Source: Deltaproteobacteria bacterium
Lineage (GTDB): Bacteria > Myxococcota > Polyangia > Polyangiales > B10-G4
Direction: 5' to 3'
Assembly (NCBI GenBank): GCA_019312705.1
Contig: JAFDCW010000121.1
Coordinates: 1-8,806, forward strand
DNA length: 8,806 nucleotides
A model generated the notes under the pieces. The model was not told where the DNA came from, ran no database searches, and saw only the letters and a list, made by a program, of their open reading frames with translations. Positions 6,065-8,806 of the stretch are shown here, one piece after another (position 1 is the first letter of the stretch; the number at the start of each line of letters is the position of its first letter). The position numbers and the translations under genes are program-made.

Positions 6065-7219
6065 TTACCAGTCGGGCCAGTTGATGTCGCCTGGGGTCTC
6101 GGCGGGGCGGCCGAAGTAATAGCCCTGGAAGAGATCACATCCCAGTTCGACCAGGCAGCGCAGCTCATCCTCGGTCTCGACCCCCTCCGCGACCAGGGCG
6201 ATGCCCATGTCACGGCAGAGGTCGGCCATCGAATGAACGAGCTTCTGTTTGGTCGGCAGGGTGTCCACGTCGCGGACGATCCCCATATCGAGCTTTGCGA
6301 CGTCGGGCTCGAGCATGGCGAAGCTCGTCAGCCCGGCATAGCCCGCCCCGAGGTCGTCGACCGCCACCCGGAACCCGAGGCTCCGGAGGCGCGCAATCTG
6401 AACGCGCGCGTTGGGCACGCCATCGAGGGACGCCCGCTCGGTGATCTCGAGCACCACGTGATCGGCCATCTGGCAGATCTCGCTGTCCTCGGCGTAGAGC
6501 CGCTCGTCGGAGAGATCTTCGGGGTGAAGATTCAGGAAGAGCATGCCCGGCAGGTTGGCCGCCGGTGCCGGTGCGATCGACCGAATCTTGTGGCCGAGGT
6601 CGTCGACTCGGTTCAGCTGCTCCGCTGCCTCGAAGAGGGCGCCCGGGTGTGGAAGCTCCTGCTCGCGGGAACGGACCAACGCCTCGTAGCCGAAGATCGA
6701 CCGCCCCGAAAACGACACGATCGGCTGATAGACCATGAAGAGTTGGACCAAGGCGCGATCGAAGGCGGCTTCCACCTTGGCGCGGTCGCCAATGCGAGCG
6801 TTGACGTCGCCGAGGACGGCGAGGGCTTGACGCTTCACGTCCGCGAGCTTCGACAGATGCACTGCCCGTTCGACGACCGTCACCAGCTCCGTCGAATCGA
6901 CGGGTTTGACGATGTACTTCAGGGCCCCGTGATCCATCGCCTGGATCGCCGTTTCGACGGTTGGGCCCCCGGTGATGAGCACCACCGGGACGTCCTCGTC
7001 CTCGGCTCGGATGCGCCGGAGGAGCTCGACGCCGGTCATCCCCGGCATGCTGATGTCGGTCAGGATGGCGTCGATCTCTTCCTCGCCGAATGCGCGGATG
7101 GCCGCTTCGCCGTCGTGGGCGATGACTACTTCGTAGTCGGCGCCCTCGAGCGTGCGCCGGTACGCCCGGCAGAGCGCTGGCTCATCGTCGACGACGAGGA
7201 CCCTTCCCTTGATCTTCAT
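6065..7219 (-). CDS. Receiver-EAL response regulator, predicted cyclic di-GMP phosphodiesterase
   Basis: A 384-residue response regulator predicted to hydrolyse cyclic di-GMP to pGpG, under control of Asp phosphorylation. Receiver domain, about residues 5-120: D11/D12 acidic pocket, phospho-acceptor D55 in LTDISMPG, T83 and K105-P106. A linker at about 121-150 leads to the EAL domain (about 155-375): E179 in YEALVR, N230 in FLNLHP, E258 in LEITE, D288/D289 in VDDLGAGYAGL, K309, E345 in VAEGVE and Q365 in DLFQGYYFGRP. These cover the metal and catalytic positions known from RocR-type EAL enzymes, so it should be active; loop 6 is intact. There is no GGDEF domain and no membrane segment. The ATG at 7219 is preferred because a G-rich ribosome site sits just upstream and MKIKGRVLVVDDEP is a typical receiver start; an in-frame TTG at 7267 abuts the upstream stop. 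It lies 48 bases after the YbhN-like gene, probably in one operon. Confidence 0.93.
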   Translation of the reverse strand: MKIKGRVLVVDDEPALCRAYRRTLEGADYEVVIAHDGEAAIRAFGEEEIDAILTDISMPGMTGVELLRRIRAEDEDVPVVLITGGPTVETAIQAMDHGALKYIVKPVDSTELVTVVERAVHLSKLADVKRQALAVLGDVNARIGDRAKVEAAFDRALVQLFMVYQPIVSFSGRSIFGYEALVRSREQELPHPGALFEAAEQLNRVDDLGHKIRSIAPAPAANLPGMLFLNLHPEDLSDERLYAEDSEICQMADHVVLEITERASLDGVPNARVQIARLRSLGFRVAVDDLGAGYAGLTSFAMLEPDVAKLDMGIVRDVDTLPTKQKLVHSMADLCRDMGIALVAEGVETEDELRCLVELGCDLFQGYYFGRPAETPGDINWPDW

Positions 7220-7222
7220 TGT

Positions 7223-7229
7223 CCCCCCC
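7223..7229 (-). promoter_or_regulatory. Poly-G ribosome-binding site of the receiver-EAL gene
   Basis: Read on the minus strand, seven consecutive G residues are followed by ACA and the ATG at 7219. The G run can pair with the pyrimidine-rich end of 16S rRNA and supports this start over the upstream TTG and ATG codons. As a homopolymer in a translation signal it is a possible site of length variation. Confidence 0.5.
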
Positions 7230-7267
7230 GAGGAACGCATACCCGTTTCATTGCCTTGTTGTTGCAA

Positions 7268-8251
7268 TTAGATGCCGGCCGGTGCCGCCGCGACCGAAGA
7301 TGGCGCGCCGGAACTCCGTGATATCTGAAGTATACCACCGACGAGGGCCGGCATCTGCCCCGTAAGATAACCGAGGAGGGCAACGAGGCTCGCGTCGGTT
7401 GGCCCGACCGCGGCCATACCGAGCAGTACGACGGCCACCCCCTCGCGCACTCCCACGCCTCCGATGGAGATGGGCAGGAGCGTCGCGATGACGATTGCAT
7501 TTCCGACGACCAAGAGGGTCGCTGGGCTCGCATCGACGCCGAGGGCGAGTCCGGTTGCCGCGAAAACCGAAGCCGCCGCGAGATGTGAGGCGAGGGAGAG
7601 GGTGAGGGCCCCACCGACGTCTCCCGCCGAGAGGCCTCCTTCGGCGATGGCCTCGAGGAGGGCGGAAGCGCGCCCCTGAAGGCGTTTTGGGGCTAGGCGG
7701 AGGACCGGCGCAAAGGCCATCGGGCGCCGCAGGGCGACCAGTCCAAGGCTCGCGCAGGCCAGAACCAGGAGAGCGATGGGTCCCGCGGTCGGGCCGAGCA
7801 TATCGGCGGTCCCAGCGGGCAGTAGGGTGAGGGTCAGGATGGATAAGCCTAGGAGACCAAAGAGCTTTTCTGACAGGATCGCCGCGGCGCTTTGGGCGCG
7901 CTTGCCGGTTCGCTGGGCGACCTCGACCGACCGGAAGAGGTCGAGTCCCATCGTCGACGGGGTGAAGGCGCCGACGAAGCGCCCGACCAGGTAGGAGCGG
8001 CTGAGCCAGCCGAGGGGGAGAGTGAGCCCTCGGGCTCTGAGGAGGAGCCGGTACCGGAGCACCCCCCCCGCCACGGCCGCGAAGTGCAGAAGTACGGCGA
8101 CGACGAGGTAGAGCGGATCCAGGCCTTCGAGCCGTGCACCGAGGGCGTTGATCCCATCCCGCTGCAATGCGGACCAGAGCACATAGGCCAGCAGACCCAC
8201 CGACACAGAAACCTTGAGGCCCAGGACTAGACGACGACGCACACCTACCAT
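7268..8251 (-). CDS. YbhN/LPTM-family integral membrane protein (flippase-like)
   Basis: A 327-residue polytopic membrane protein of the YbhN/UPF0104, lysylphosphatidylglycerol synthase transmembrane (LPTM) family. Hydrophobic segments lie near residues 8-28, 45-66, 127-146, 156-175, 213-236, 245-265 and 287-310. Two family hallmarks are clear: GRFVGAFTPSTMGLDLFR (90-107) and LLPISIGGVGVREG (258-271). The length fits stand-alone members. There is no C-terminal aminoacyl-transfer domain, so it is not an MprF-type lipid aminoacylase. Stand-alone members are thought to move or modify envelope lipids or glycolipids, but the substrate cannot be read from sequence. The ATG at 8251 lies 59 bases below the fructose-bisphosphatase stop; a GTG three codons in (8242) is an alternative. 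The receiver-EAL gene follows on the same strand with its possible TTG start directly next to this stop codon, suggesting co-transcription. An eight-G run falls inside the gene (8062-8069). Confidence 0.88.
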   Translation of the reverse strand: MVGVRRRLVLGLKVSVSVGLLAYVLWSALQRDGINALGARLEGLDPLYLVVAVLLHFAAVAGGVLRYRLLLRARGLTLPLGWLSRSYLVGRFVGAFTPSTMGLDLFRSVEVAQRTGKRAQSAAAILSEKLFGLLGLSILTLTLLPAGTADMLGPTAGPIALLVLACASLGLVALRRPMAFAPVLRLAPKRLQGRASALLEAIAEGGLSAGDVGGALTLSLASHLAAASVFAATGLALGVDASPATLLVVGNAIVIATLLPISIGGVGVREGVAVVLLGMAAVGPTDASLVALLGYLTGQMPALVGGILQISRSSGAPSSVAAAPAGI

Positions 8252-8262
8252 GTACGTGCATG
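8249..8262. promoter_or_regulatory. 14-base near-palindrome over the YbhN-like start codon
   Basis: CATGTACGTGCATG reads almost the same on both strands, with one mismatched pair (12 of 14 bases symmetric), and contains the ATG start. It could be a protein-binding site that blocks translation or transcription, but short near-palindromes occur by chance and no second copy is seen in the window. Confidence 0.2.
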
Positions 8263-8310
8263 TCCTACATTAGGTCCAGTTTTGCGACCTCTTGTCCTTG
8301 GTCCGCGTAA
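8252..8310. other. Gap between fructose-bisphosphatase and YbhN-like genes
   Basis: This 59-base gap contains a weak inverted repeat, AGGTC at 8272-8276 and GACCT at 8286-8290, with a 9-base loop. It is not followed by a T-rich tract in the direction of transcription, so it is unlikely to be a strong terminator and read-through from fbp is plausible. I see no convincing -35/-10 pair for a separate promoter. Confidence 0.3.
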
Positions 8311-8806
8311 TCAGCGGTTGAAGTAGCGGGCCGCGTCTTCGACGTCTCCGGGGCTGCCGATGATCAGGGGCGTGCGCTGATGCAGTGTCTCGGGCTCGAT
8401 GTCCAAGATGCGCTTCTTGCCGTCGGTCGCGACACCGCCAGCGGCCTCGATGATGAAGGCGAAGGGCGCAGCTTCGTAGAGCAAACGCAGTTTGCCTTCG
8501 GGCTTCTTCTCGTCGGCGGGGTAGGCAAAAACGCCGCCCCGGAGCAGCGTACGATGCAGGTCCGCGACCATCGCGCCGATGTAGCGCAGGCTGTAGGGCT
8601 TTCCCTCGTCGGGGTTGTTGCTCTTCATCCAAGCCACCCACTCCTGGACCCCCGGCTTCCAGTAGCAGTGGTTGCCTTCATTGATCGAGTAGGTGTCTCC
8701 CCGGGCCGGGATGTGAATGTCGTCGTGGGAGAGGAAAAACTCGCCGACGCTCGGGTCGTAGGTGAAGCCCCACACTCCCTCGCCGGTCGTGTAGACGAAC
8801 ATCGTC
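8311..8806 (-). CDS. fbp: Fructose-1,6-bisphosphatase class I (C-terminal part)
   Basis: The C-terminal 164 or so residues of class I FBPase, which converts fructose 1,6-bisphosphate to fructose 6-phosphate in gluconeogenesis in the cytosol. The rest lies beyond the window edge; full-length enzymes have about 330 residues. The fragment shows the sugar-phosphate domain almost motif for motif: VYTTGEGVWGFTYDPSVGEF, YSINEGN, RYIGAMVADLHRTLLRGG, GKLRLLYE and ILDIEPETLHQRTPLIIGSP. Counting from the methionine at 8802, N41, R73-Y74, Y94, K104 and E110 correspond to Asn212, Arg243-Tyr244, Tyr264, Lys274 and metal ligand Glu280 of the mammalian enzyme. It therefore looks functional. The N-terminal AMP-binding region is not visible, so allosteric control cannot be judged. 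The fragment ends at FNR, slightly shorter than the E. coli C-terminus. Two minus-strand genes follow, but their link to carbon metabolism is unclear. Confidence 0.96.
   Translation of the reverse strand, partial: TMFVYTTGEGVWGFTYDPSVGEFFLSHDDIHIPARGDTYSINEGNHCYWKPGVQEWVAWMKSNNPDEGKPYSLRYIGAMVADLHRTLLRGGVFAYPADEKKPEGKLRLLYEAAPFAFIIEAAGGVATDGKKRILDIEPETLHQRTPLIIGSPGDVEDAARYFNR

Noticed and set aside
5521..6213. Open frame of 230 codons on the minus strand
   Set aside because: It spans the end of the lipoprotein gene and the end of the receiver-EAL gene in other frames, and it shows no domain or membrane pattern.
6233..7321. Open frame of 362 codons on the plus strand
   Set aside because: It lies opposite the receiver-EAL gene, whose domain motifs are unmistakable. 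Its product is rich in His, Asp and Arg with no recognisable motif, as expected from a GC-rich antisense frame.
8062..8069. Eight-G run (minus strand) inside the YbhN-like gene as a phase-variation switch
   Set aside because: A run of this length is expected by chance at this base composition, it encodes ordinary Gly-Gly in a membrane segment, and the frame is intact. There is no independent support.
7248..8261. Open frame of 337 codons on the minus strand, same region as the YbhN-like gene
   Set aside because: It is an out-of-frame shadow rich in Arg, Pro and Gly. The overlapping frame carries the clear membrane segments and family motifs.
1..8806. RNA genes, CRISPR arrays, insertion sequences, attachment sites
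   Set aside because: I saw no tRNA or rRNA-like stretch, no spaced direct repeats, no transposase or terminal inverted repeats, and no base-composition break suggesting a mobile element.

Overview
The window is GC-rich and densely coding: no gap between genes exceeds about 60 bases, and third codon positions are strongly G/C. The family content points to Myxococcota (the former Deltaproteobacteria). It includes an AgmX/PglI-type C-terminal domain, a DUF4013 membrane protein, two eukaryotic-like Ser/Thr kinases (one with a PEGA-like periplasmic tail and an HRDVTPxN catalytic loop) and a kelch-type lipoprotein. The lineage is inferred from gene families, not from a marker gene.

Layout. Positions 2-2430 on the plus strand hold three closely spaced genes: the end of an AgmX/PglI-type protein, a DUF4013 membrane protein, and a soluble Ser/Thr kinase fused to a C-terminal receiver domain. 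Converging on it from the minus strand (4159-2408) is a membrane-spanning Ser/Thr kinase, and the two kinase genes overlap tail to tail by 23 bases. Only 20 bases from the start of that second kinase, a large beta-propeller lipoprotein gene (4180-6045) diverges on the plus strand. It converges in turn on a three-gene minus-strand run from 8806 to 6065: the C-terminal half of class I fructose-1,6-bisphosphatase, a YbhN/LPTM-type integral membrane protein, and a receiver-EAL protein predicted to degrade cyclic di-GMP.

How the genes may work together. The central part is signalling-rich: two Ser/Thr kinases, two receiver domains without a cognate histidine kinase in view, and one EAL output. The closest links suggested by arrangement are the divergent membrane kinase and kelch lipoprotein, which could be a receptor and an exported partner, and the run of YbhN-like protein followed by the receiver-EAL protein. 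The kinase-receiver fusion could join Ser/Thr and His-Asp phosphorylation in one polypeptide. These links are inferences from gene order and domains. I found no RNA genes, CRISPR, insertion sequences, attachment sites or transfer signs. The fusion kinase, and the kinase/lipoprotein pair, are the best leads; nothing here proves a new system.
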